Assembly: GCA_027575765.1 (NCBI GenBank)
Contig: JANBPT010000617.1
Span: 1-28,282, forward strand
Source: Tieghemiomyces parasiticus
Lineage: Eukaryota; Kickxellomycota; Dimargaritomycetes; Dimargaritales; Dimargaritaceae
Length of the DNA: 28,282 nucleotides
Direction of reading: 5' to 3'
This document shows positions 1-9,000 of this stretch, piece after piece. Both the position numbers and the translations under genes were made by a program. A model generated the notes under the pieces. The model saw only the letters and a list, made by a program, of their open reading frames with translations. It searched no databases and was not told the DNA's origin. Position 1 is the stretch's first letter. The number at the start of each line of letters is the position of its first letter.

Positions 1-423
1 GGTGAGGATGACGATGACCTGCTCTTCACTGGGTTGGGATCCGCCCTGCCCCCGATGCCATCGCCGCGGTCTAACTCTCGGCGCCGGATTGCCGGGGAGG
101 ATTGGGTCCTTACGGCTCCCCGCTGCGAGGGAGTGACCCTCACCGAGGTCATGGTCGCGGAAAGCGACGTATTTGGCCTGGAGTGTGAGCTGGAGGCGAG
201 ACAACGGTCCCTTGGGGACTTGAAGGAGCTGTCCATGCGGACGACCATCGGCGACGACCCCGACCAGGTGTATCCCTACGACCCTGCCTTCGACCCGGAC
301 GGGGTTGAGAAGCTCAGCCGGGAGTACTATTCCCGCCTGACTGCGGTCGCCCAAGGCCGCATCCGCCGACTGGAGCATAAGTTGGAAGACGCTGACCAGC
401 TGCTGGCCAGTCTGTTTGAGTAG
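1..423 (+). CDS. C-terminal part of an unrecognised acidic/coiled-coil protein (5' truncated by window edge)
   Basis: The frame is open from base 1 to a TAG at 421-423 and gives 140 residues. No ATG at the left edge is needed, so this is probably the last exon or 3' end of a larger gene. The visible part starts with an acidic run (GEDDDDLL) and a Pro/Ser/Arg-rich stretch (PPMPSPRSNSRRR). It continues with a charged region and ends in a probable helix or coiled coil (REYYSRLTAVAQGRIRRLEHKLEDA is heptad-like) reaching the last residue. Third codon positions are GC-rich, as in the recognised genes of the window, which supports real coding. I do not recognise the family and assign no function. 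Confidence 0.65.
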   Translation, partial: GEDDDDLLFTGLGSALPPMPSPRSNSRRRIAGEDWVLTAPRCEGVTLTEVMVAESDVFGLECELEARQRSLGDLKELSMRTTIGDDPDQVYPYDPAFDPDGVEKLSREYYSRLTAVAQGRIRRLEHKLEDADQLLASLFE

Positions 424-1599
424 TTGCCCTGCCAGTTGCACTGCATGTTTTTATGTCCATAATGTACACTATAATTCCCCCCTGTATCCATACCCAGTAA
501 AAGTTTATACCTCCCTCCTATAGATTGGTGCACGTTAGCTATATTGTCCCTTTGGCCAACCTATTGTTCATCCGACAGCCAACTACAGACGGGCGAATCC
601 GTTGCGTGGAGGTCCTCTGTGCGCTGTCTTTATTGGCAACCTTAGTTATGTGGCGGGTCCACTGCGATACCTAGCGACCCGACCCTCCTTGCTGGTTTCC
701 AAGCTACCACCACCACGCTCTCCGATTTCTACTGCCGCTTCCAATCAATCCTGGCCCCCTCTCTACACGGTGAGCAAGAACCAGCCTCCGCTGCCATCAC
801 CCTGAGTAGCAGTGGACGCCAGTCTCCTCCCCCCGGCCCCTTCGGCCATGCCAAGCAGCGTCTAGATGGTATGGCCCCAATGAGCCACTGGCCAGTGCGA
901 ACCAGTTAACCAGGTCGCCCGGATTCCTTCACCTCGCCACTATGATGAACCATGGCTGTGGGCCGGGTAGGTTGCCCCTGAGGTGGATGGCTGCGGTCCC
1001 TGTCGATGTGTGCCGCTGGCGAAACTATATGAAATAACTACTGACTGTGGCGTGCTTTGCTTGGACGGCCCAGTGTCTTGGAAGCCCAACTCCGCTAACT
1101 GACCTGTAGCAGGCGCCTGATGCTCAGGCTCGGCGAAGCTTGGGGTATCGGACATTGGTGGGGTAGGTGCAACGTAGGAACATTTAGGCGAGGAATCTAA
1201 TGGGACAAGCGTGACTGCATTCGACCTTTTCTCACTTCCCAACTTGTAGTTTTTTGTTGTCCCCATCCTGACTCCTGCAACCCAGTCCCACCCCCTACCC
1301 ACGTTTGCCAACCATGTTGCGCAAGTCCTAGTCAATTGGTCTTACGCCAAGGGCTGCCGGCCAGAGTACATTTTATCTGCATTGACTATCACGCCGGGCG
1401 TAGATGCTACAGCCCACGCCACCGTTAGCAGGTGGCTAGCTTGCTTCTGGACAGTTTTCTTGCCTCTTCGGGATGTGCCCTAGTCCGGCTGCCTGTCAGA
1501 TGACGTTGGTATACTTTACGGGGACTGCCTCCTGGTACCATTGGAAGGCAGCCCTTGGATTAGTGGTTAAGCGACTAGCCCATGCCTGCCAGACTTCCC
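424..1599. other. Intergenic stretch, no confident gene
   Basis: The first 100 bases after the stop are AT-rich and look like a 3' untranslated region. The only notable open frame is on the minus strand, about 1335 down to 940. It is Ser/Thr/Pro/Gln-rich, has no ATG at its upstream end and ends in SHGSS. A possible acceptor (CCCATTAG) on the minus strand near 1198 would make it a terminal exon, but no partner exon is visible and I do not call it. The 3' part of the stretch may hold the unalignable 5' end of the mariner element that follows. Confidence 0.4.
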
Positions 1600-2336
1600 C
1601 TAGTCCCAGGTGCAGAGTCCTGCACAGGCACCAATGGCTGCGTAGCTACACTAATTTCTGGGTCCCCCTCAGGACCTCACCAATGACCAGCGCCACCAGT
1701 GGGTACGTTGTGCCACCGAGTTCCTGAAGGAGTTCGACAGGGGCTGGTGACTACCTATTCGGCCCCATCGTCACAGGAGTTGGGATTGGGATGTGCCATA
1801 TTGACCCCCCCCCACCTGCTGGCTCTAGTCATCGGAGGTGGTGCCCGAAACGTGGCCGCATCCCAACTCCAGTCAGCCGGGTCAATACCGCCCCCAAGGC
1901 AATGTTGACCTTTTTCTTTTACGAGGCGTGGCCTATTACACCTGAGTGTCAAGGCCACCACCGAGCAATTCGTAAAGTACGTGCTGAAGCCTATGGTCCA
2001 GGTCTGGGCAAACGTATGCGGGAGTCTGGACCATTACCCACCACGACTCTACCGTGATAATGCACCACGGACCCTGTGCCTACATTTCCACCTCTAGCCT
2101 CAACCTTCTCTTGGCCCCATCCCTACAGTTCTGCTGGCCTGGCCCCCTGCGACCTCTGGCAGTTTAGGGATATCAAACGACGGCTGCGGGGTCAGACGTT
2201 CAGCACACTGGAGGCGGTCGTGGCCACCTAGCAGTCGGAGCTGACATACCTCCCGTCAAGTCACTCTAGAGCCTGCTTTAATAGCTAGCTAGAAAGGGCC
2301 CTCCGAGTGGTACAGAGTGACGGTGAATATAATTAA
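1600..2336 (+). pseudogene. Decayed mariner-type (Tc1/mariner superfamily) transposase
   Basis: Several transposase landmarks occur in the right order but in shifting frames. The linker motif DLTNDQRHQWVRCATEFLKEF starts at 1673 (frame 2), just after a WVP in another frame. PIVTGVGIGMCHIDPP starts at 1764 (frame 0) and matches the mariner TGDExWxxxYDP block, but the catalytic Asp and its Glu neighbour have become Val and Gly. APKAMLTFFFYE follows. KATTEQFVKYVLKPM and the second-Asp motif RDNAP (Asp codon at 2056) are in frame 1. AGLAPCDLW (third Asp codon at 2151) is in frame 0. The C-terminal signature CFNSxLERALRVVQSDGEY runs to a TAA at 2334-2336. There are in-frame stops at 1748, 2229 and near 2283. 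At least three frameshifts separate the blocks. The spacing between the second and third Asp fits the DD34D mariner type. I could not define terminal inverted repeats, so the element's outer limits are unknown. It is certainly non-autonomous. Confidence 0.8.
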
Positions 2337-2731
2337 TAAACGCCGTTTGACTTCAATAATTCGTGTCGAACTTTCGGCATCTATATTAACTTGAATGTAT
2401 CGTTCGGTATAGGTACTGCCCCATCACAACTCCCTGGTCGCCTATATTTACTCTGAAACTCCCCCAGCGTTTCTCACCCCGTCCAGTAGCTACTCTTTAT
2501 GTTCCTCTCTAATGGATTGGGCATTTACTTGTCATACTCGCATATATCCTGGCAAATTGTGTATTTAATAAAGCTCAGGCGGCCTAACTGCCGTTGTCCA
2601 TATAGATTTCGTATAGTGGTACTGCGCTGGAGAGCCTCAACACTTGGTTGGTAGCCTCACTATAGTACTCAATTTCCGGTCCGCCGGATTAGAACACTGC
2701 GAACCGTAAAAACCTTGGTTACGTTATCAAT
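2337..2731. other. AT-rich spacer between mariner relic and LSM7 3' end
   Basis: About 400 bases are clearly more AT-rich than the flanking genes, with several AATAA/TTAATA strings. They probably comprise the outer part of the decayed element and the 3' flank of LSM7, which is transcribed leftward. I see no open frame or RNA gene here. Confidence 0.4.
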
Positions 2732-3383
2732 TTAACTCTCAGCCGTTAGGTAAGGGTTGGCAATCACGGATGAGCCATCAACCGGAGAAATGGTGATGAT
2801 GGCCGGACCGCGACACACCAGTAGACCGATTTGACGCGTAGCGGGCTCGGCCTGGTCGGCGTTGTTGGCTGGGCCGGAATGCGCAGTGGTTAAGAATTAA
2901 GCAAATCAAGGATGAGCAAAGTCAGCTAGGGACGCATAGCAGTCATCATACGCTGGCATCTAGCGATAATCGCAACCTCTGCACCCGTCACCGTTGGTGT
3001 ATGGTGCCTTTACCACTTACCTTTGAGGATCTCTTCGGTTTCATCTAGGACGAGGTTGAGCAGTAGGTCGTAACCTTTGAGCAGCCCAGATACTGTCCGA
3101 ATTGTGAGTCAGAAGAAAAAAATAAAAAGGGCACGGTTAGTTTGGCGACAAAATCAAGTTACGGGTCTCTCCACTGCCAATATCAAGGCAGGACTTTGCC
3201 AGAAGAAACGATATATGTAGACTTCCTACCTTCCCGGCCGCCCATGAACTTGACGGTGATGCGCTTGTCGGCGTACTTGGAGAGATCGAGGATGGGATCA
3301 CGCTTAGGCTTAGAGCGGTCGCCCCCCTTATGACGGTCGCCGCCACCGCCCCGACCGCCGGAATGGTTACCACCGCCGCGCAT
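2732..3383 (-). CDS. LSM7: U6 snRNA-associated Sm-like protein LSm7 (three exons)
   Basis: Minus strand; exons 3383-3230, 3092-3021 and 2868-2732 give 120 residues. All introns are phase 1: donor GTAGGA with acceptor GGACAG, and donor GTAAGT with acceptor GGCCCAG preceded by a TTAAC branch-like site. LSm7 is a subunit of the LSm1-7 ring (cytoplasmic decapping and mRNA decay) and the LSm2-8 ring (U6 snRNA, nuclear splicing). The Sm1 motif begins at ILDLSKYADKRITVKFMGGRE (about residues 31-51) and continues over the first splice site as VSGLLKGYDLLLNLVLDETEE. The Sm2 motif is IGLLVCRGPAIITISPVDG, and the C-terminus NPYLTAES resembles the NPF-x-x-AE end of fungal LSm7. The first 20 or so residues are an unusual Gly/Arg-rich tail (RGGG, GGRGGGGDR). 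The start is the first ATG of the open exon. It is divergent from the small gene starting at 3909. Confidence 0.93.
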
Positions 3384-3908
3384 GCTGAAGGAGTGGGCTG
3401 TTACTGTTGTTATCGGGGGGGAAGGTGGACCTACGGACTACGAATCGAGCCGATCAAATTCTTGGAATGCTAAGAGAAAGGGATTACAGTACAGAGATTG
3501 GTGAGGCAGGAGGGTTTGGGATTTTACTGGAACAGCAAAACTAGTTGTCTAAGAGGAGGTCGGTAGGAGGATCTGCAGCCGGCGCCGGGCTGGTCAGCGG
3601 CCTCGCGTTTGGTAGCCGCGCATCAGCGAGACGTCGCTGCACGGCCTACGAGAAGCCTACAGATGGGCCCTAAGGTAGATCCTGCATAGTGGCCAAGGAG
3701 GGATCCTATGATAGCGCCCCGTCGCGGGTTCTCTCACAGGCCTTGGGCCCCTCGTCGGCAGACCATCTTCTAGCTAACCGACCTCCTCTATCTACCCTCT
3801 TCCGCTCGCACCATTATCCACCAAACCGATTCGCCACACCTTCCCATCCGTGATTCGGCATCCCTACATCCACCCTCCACCTCATCACAGACCACTTCGC
3901 CAATCGCC
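3384..3908. promoter_or_regulatory. Divergent promoter region between LSM7 and the gene at 3909
   Basis: About 525 bases separate two outward-facing ATGs. The right half (about 3780-3905) is strongly pyrimidine-rich on the plus strand, typical of the 5' leader of a fungal gene, and fits transcription of the 3909 gene. I see no clear TATA box or repeated operator. A shared bidirectional promoter is an inference from layout only. Confidence 0.4.
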
Positions 3909-4582
3909 ATGCAGCCCGCGACGCCAACCAACGGAACCGCCACGGCCCTTGGCCCTTTCAACGGCAGCAATCCTTTCAATACGGCCGAGGCACAGGCCTT
4001 TCTGCGCTCAGCCTGGGATGCCGAGACTGGTCGCCAGGGGTCGGGTCAACCTGATACGCCAGGTAGGTGCCCATTATTAGATAAGACGGTCGAATACTAA
4101 CGGCCTCCCATACTGTGAAAGAGCCGCGGCATTGCCAGCAAAACACCAGAAGGCGGCTTAAGTCGGGTGACAAGTATCATTAAGAGCCAACCCCTCACCA
4201 CTGCCCTTCCTCGAACTACCTCACCTACTAGGTTCCGAGAAGCCGGTAGTCTACTCAGCGGCGGAGAACCCCTGGATCGCACGGTCCGCGAAGCAGGGTA
4301 CGCAAAAGGGTAAGTTCAGAGAAGGGTGTCGCCAAACCATTCGGAACTTGTAGTGGACGGGTGGCTAGTATCCGCTGTGATTTAGCGGCGAGTCACAAAC
4401 ACCAGGCTGGTAGGTGACCGGGTAGATCGGGCTTAATGTCCACACTGATGGCTGCCTGACTAATCTTCATTGCACCCGTCATCACCCTCTACCCCTTTCC
4501 CGCAGCACACACAATGGCCGATGGTACTAGCCTACTCGCTGCCTTTAATCAGCAACTCGACCAGCCCAAACGGTCGCCCTAG
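3909..4582 (+). CDS. Unrecognised 102-residue protein (three exons)
   Basis: Exons 3909-4062, 4232-4309 and 4506-4582 join into a 309 nt reading frame ending in TAG. Both introns are phase 1 and have good signals: GTAGGT with CCTACTAG, and GTAAGT with a pyrimidine-rich CCCTTTCCCGCAG. The ATG sits in a good context (gccATG) behind a pyrimidine-rich leader. The protein is small and polar, with no signal peptide or membrane segment. Its N-terminus is Asn/Thr/Gly/Pro-rich (ATPTNGTATALGPFNGSNPF). Exon 2 gives the central block EKPVVYSAAENPWIARSAKQ, and the end is LLAAFNQQLDQPKRSP. I do not recognise the family. The three exons agree in phase, which makes a real gene likely, but the function is unknown. 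It lies back to back with LSM7 and converges on uS17m. Confidence 0.6.
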
Positions 4583-4853
4583 TCTACCGTTATTAGCTTG
4601 TACGCCTTGTATATCATTCAGCCCTCAATCTATGGCACTACATCTTCCTTGCCACCCACGAGGAGGCTAAGCTTTCGCTATAAACGCCTCCGTCGGGTGC
4701 TATCCCCTTCACTCACTCGCCCATAATTACTCTCAGCACGCCATTTATCCATTAGTATAATATCTAGTAGCATACTCTAATCGGGGCCCTTTATTCCTGA
4801 GCAGGTAATGCAGACAATTAGGCCCGGTCGGTAATGAGGTGCAGGTGCGAGGT

Positions 4854-5373
4854 TTACCGGTACACAGTGCCCGTTTCGGGATCGGTAAAAGTCTCGGCGG
4901 GCTTGACAATCTCGGCCACGGAGAAGGCCTTCCGTTTACTCAACTTGCGGCAGGCCTCGATACGAACGACATCGCCCACGGAACACTTTTCGTTCTCGTC
5001 ATGGACCAGGAAGTTGCGGTGCCGGGTGATGGGCTGGTATACAAGGTGTGTGTGTGTGTGCGGGCGTGGCGGTGGAAAGGTGATGCGTAGAGGAAAGGAG
5101 GGAGGAGTTTGGGTAGTTGTACGAATTGGTTAGTTGATTGGCCACGAGCTAGAGCCGTCTACCTCACTGACGGTTAGCTAGGTCTGACACGTTGCCCGCT
5201 AAAGATTTGAAACCCTCTTCCCTACCACTGAATATGAGGACCGGCGGGTAAAGCACAGGTTGTCGACGCCTTACCTTCTGCACCTTGGGGTGCATCAGCT
5301 GACGCGCAATCCGGACCTTAGCGGTCTTGCGCGCGGTGGTGTTGATCACCATGCCAATGAAGTTCTGCCGCAT
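4854..5373 (-). CDS. MRPS17: Mitochondrial small-subunit ribosomal protein uS17m (two exons)
   Basis: Minus strand; exons 5373-5275 and 5033-4854 (phase-0 intron, donor GTAAGG, acceptor TATACCAG) give 92 residues. uS17 binds 16S-type rRNA early in small-subunit assembly; the mitochondrial form works in organellar translation. The start [20 protein letters not shown] is the typical opening of fungal mitochondrial S17. [10 protein letters not shown] and [19 protein letters not shown] are the family core (the OB-fold loop and the GDxVxIxExRPLSKxK equivalent), followed by [12 protein letters not shown]. The length is close to other mitochondrial S17 proteins, and basic residues dominate the N-terminal third. 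The intron contains a (TG)n tract at 5046-5060 (CA-rich on the sense strand) near the acceptor, serving as its pyrimidine/purine alternating run. Confidence 0.92.
5046..5060. repeat. (TG)n microsatellite inside the uS17m intron
   Basis: Seven or so TG units on the plus strand (CA repeats on the sense strand of uS17m), 13 bases from the splice acceptor. Length polymorphism is likely. Confidence 0.85.
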
Positions 5374-6041
5374 GTTGGAAGTCGAATCGAGTGGATTGGG
5401 CTACAGGCTGGGGGACGCAAGAAGGGATAGAAATTTCGACGTCCTCGGAGGAAGGAAGTTGATTAGAACAAGGGAATTGAAATTGGATTGGCTAGGGATG
5501 GTGATCTGTAAAGATGTCAGAGTAGGGGTATCGTATTGGATCACTGTGGATCTCGCGGGCTCTTGGGTTCCCCTCCATACCGTACCCAGCCGCTTGGCCT
5601 ACGTTTGAACCAAAAAAACCCCCCCCCCCAGACTTTACCTGCATCACTTGTAGGCGCTTGACTCCAACCTTCACTGGTACCAAATAGTAAGGGGAGGAGG
5701 GCTGTGGAGCTCATCCTAGGAGAATAGTTTAGCGACAATCTGACCGTTGCCACTGGGTAGGCCACAATGCTCCGTCGTCTCTACGGCGCCTGATCAAATG
5801 CGATACTGTCTGGGGCCAAGAAGCACCCGGCGCATAAACTCCACCAGGAAGAGAAGTACCAATAAATATATATATATATTCATATTTATGAATGCAACTG
5901 ATACGTGCTATAAGGGTGGGGATTAGTTTGCTAAAACCTATGTCTTACCAAATAAAAACAAAAAATAAGTCTAGAAATGTACTAGAATAGGTGAAAAGGA
6001 GTGAGAGATGGCATGGCGGAACATGGAAGTTCTCGCGGTCA
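5374..6041. other. Spacer between uS17m 5' end and URA2 3' end
   Basis: Both neighbours are transcribed leftward, so this stretch must hold the uS17m promoter (right of 5373) and the URA2 3' untranslated region (left of 6042). It contains an A7C11 homopolymer junction at 5612-5629 and a (TA)n run at 5865-5879 inside an AT-rich patch, a plausible 3'-end processing region for URA2. I see no convincing coding exon. Confidence 0.5.
5865..5879. repeat. (TA)n run in the URA2 3' flank
   Basis: An alternating TA tract with AATAAA-like strings next to it, about 165 bases downstream of the URA2 stop codon on the minus strand. It may act in polyadenylation, as AT-rich efficiency elements do in fungi; this role is inferred. 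Confidence 0.6.
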
Positions 6042-9000
6042 CTACGACGACTTGCCGAGCACGAGGGCCAGGAGGGCCATCCGCACGTACATGCCGTACT
6101 TCATCTGACGGAAGTAAGCGGCCCGAGGGTCAAAGTCGACCTCGGGGTCAATCTCGCCGACGCGGGGTAGCGGGTGCATGAGAGCCATGTGGTCCTTGGC
6201 GTGGGCGAGGGTAGCGCTATCGATCACATAGGCGTGCTTGAGGCGCTCGTATTCCTCCTGGTCGGTGAACCGTTCCTTCTGGACCCGGGTCACGTAAATC
6301 ACGTCCGACTCGGCCACAACCTCGGGGCTAAGCTCAGTGTGCTGAGTCTGCTTGATACCCAGCTTGCCGATGGTCCGCTGGATATCCTCGGGCATGCTGA
6401 GCGACGACGGGCTGACGTAGTTGAGGGTCACGTCGTAGAGCGCCAGGAGGCGGACCAGACTGTGCACGGTACGACCGTTCTTGAGGTCACCCACCAGGGT
6501 AATGGTTAACCCGTTCACGGTACCCAACTCCTCGCGGATGGTGTACACGTCCAGCATGGCCTGCGATGGATGCTCGCCCGTCCCGTCGCCGGCGTTGATG
6601 ACCGGCACGGGGCAGTACTTGGACGCCAGCTCGGCACTCCCCGGCTGGGGGTGGCGAACGACCACTATGTCACCGTAGGCTCCCAGGGTTCGGACAGTAT
6701 CTGGAAGGCTCTCGCCCTTGGCGACCGACGAGTTGGCAGCGTCGGCCGAGACGACCGTTCCACCCAGGCGCTGCATGGCGGCCGCGAATGAGCACTGAGT
6801 GCGGCTGGAGGGCTCAAAGAACACGGTGCATAGAACGCGGCCCGGCAGGAGGTTGGCCTTGCCGTGGCGCTCGACTTGGACACGCATCTCCTGGGCCACA
6901 CCGAACAGGACGTGCAGCTCTTCGCGGGTAAACTGACGCACGCTGAGAATGTGCTTCTGGTAAAACGGCGAGTGGATCCCGATGCGGGACAGAGAACTGG
7001 GCAGGCCTTCGATGAGCTGGGTGTTGGCGGTACCACCGTGGGTGGCGGTGGCCTGGGACGCCGACGCAGTCACCAGGGTGCCTGGGGCCAGGTGGTCGCG
7101 AACCTCGCCCTGGTGACGGTGCAGGAACTGGTGATGGCCATCAGTATTGCCCGCAACGACCGACGAAGTGGCTCCGGCCGCCAGGTTCGATGCACGCTCG
7201 TAGGCCGACAGGGCCCCAATGGCGGCAGCCGAAGGGTTAAATACCGTCGATGACGACGAGGAGGCCACTGTGGGGCTCTTCAGAGCGGCGCCCGTCGAAC
7301 CCATCCCGGCCGACGGCCCGCTGGTTTCGCCGCCCGCTGCATTGGCGCCCGCCGCCGCCACCGGGGTGTTGACACCCAAGATGGGGGCCGCGGCAGCCGC
7401 CGGGGTGACGGCGGTATCGGGACGCAAACGGTGGGTCACATCCAGACCGTTCAGGTGGCTCATAAATAGGGTTCCGTCCAGGTACACCAGGCGGCCGCGC
7501 AGCATAACGCGAGTGATGACGCCCTTCATGGTCATGCCATTGAACGGCGACCAGGCAGCAGGGCTATGGCGGAACCCGGTAGCCGGTACCACGTAGGCCC
7601 GGTCGAGCTCCACCTCCATGTACGTGTCAGGCTGCTCAGGGATGCCGAAAATGCGGCGCGGGTTGTCGTGCAGCCGGCGGCGAAGATCGTCCACCGACAT
7701 GCGCTGGTTGGCCACGGCGGTCAGCAGGCTGGCAATCAGACCCTCGAGACCGAACCCGGGGATGCAGTCACGGCCGGCCTCAGCGCAGACCTGAAGGATG
7801 GACTGACCCGTGCTAATACAGTCGATCGTCTCCATGTGCTCCCACATGGCATCCGAATCGGCCTGGGAGATCCCGCCGTAGGTTGCGTCGGCCGGGATGG
7901 GGTGGTGGTCCGAGGTGGGTCCACAGGCCGTTGTGGCGCTGTTGGCCGCAGCGGTGGCGGCGTCGGTGGCGGCGGCGATGGTGATGGGCTTGGTGGTCGA
8001 CGGGGAGGCGGTCTGGCGGTGACGAACCTCGAGGAGCTCACGCACAAACAGGGCGGTGTGCGGGACGTCACAGGTGACGCGGAGGCCACGGTCCTTGCTC
8101 ATAGCAATGAGCTCGATATCCTGGCGGGTGGTAACGTTGGTCACATGGATGGTCCGACGGTACAGGCTGGCGAGAAGGAGCACGGAGGCCAGGTCGGCGC
8201 CCTCGGCGTCGGTGACAATCAGGCCGACTGGGTTCCAGCCCTTAAAGAATCGGGACACCACGGTAGGGATATGGGACTTGTTGAGCATCTCGCGGTTCTG
8301 GCGGAACGACAGGAAGAGGAGCGGGGTACCACCACCGCCGGGGGCGGCGGCCAGCGCGGTGTAGTTGGTATCGGTAGCGGCGGTCTGGAACACCATGTCG
8401 CACAGCGTCCGGCTCCGCACCTGGTCCTGCACCTTGGCCAGGTCGGTCGGGTCGGTGAGGGCGCCGTGGGCGGCCACGGGGTTAACGCACACGGTGGTGA
8501 TGCCGGAGGCCACGGCCGCGAACGACAGGTTGAGGAACTGGTTCCGGTTCTGGTCATTGAAGCTAGGCAGGCAGTTGTTGACATTGATGAGACCCGGCAG
8601 GATGATGGAGCGGTACGACGAAATGTAGTCCACGCTCGACACGTCCAGGCCGCGCCAGCGGGTCAGGGCCTCAATGAACAGCTTGGCGCACTTGACATTG
8701 GTGATGAGCGGGATCGAATAATCCACCGCCATGCGCCGAGTGCGGTAACCTTTGCTCACGTAGCTGGACGGGCGGCGGAAGCGGTTCTTGGACGGCAGGT
8801 TGATGTACAGGTCAATCAGGTTGTTGGCCATGTGCTGGTCGAGGTTGAACTCGTCTTTAACGAATCCGCCGTTCGCGGCCGACTGGCCAGGCGGGAGCGG
8901 GGTGGACGACCCGGACTTGGCGGCGGCGGCGGACGAGCTGCTATCATCGGCGGCCACAAGGTACTTGACGGGGACACCGTGCTCCTGCATGAAGTCGGCG

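Noticed and set aside
4150..4309. Longer version of exon 2 in the gene at 3909, using an acceptor at 4149
   Set aside because: It is open, but its frame enters exon 3 out of phase and meets an early stop (THNGRWY then TAG). The acceptor at 4231 keeps phase 1 throughout.
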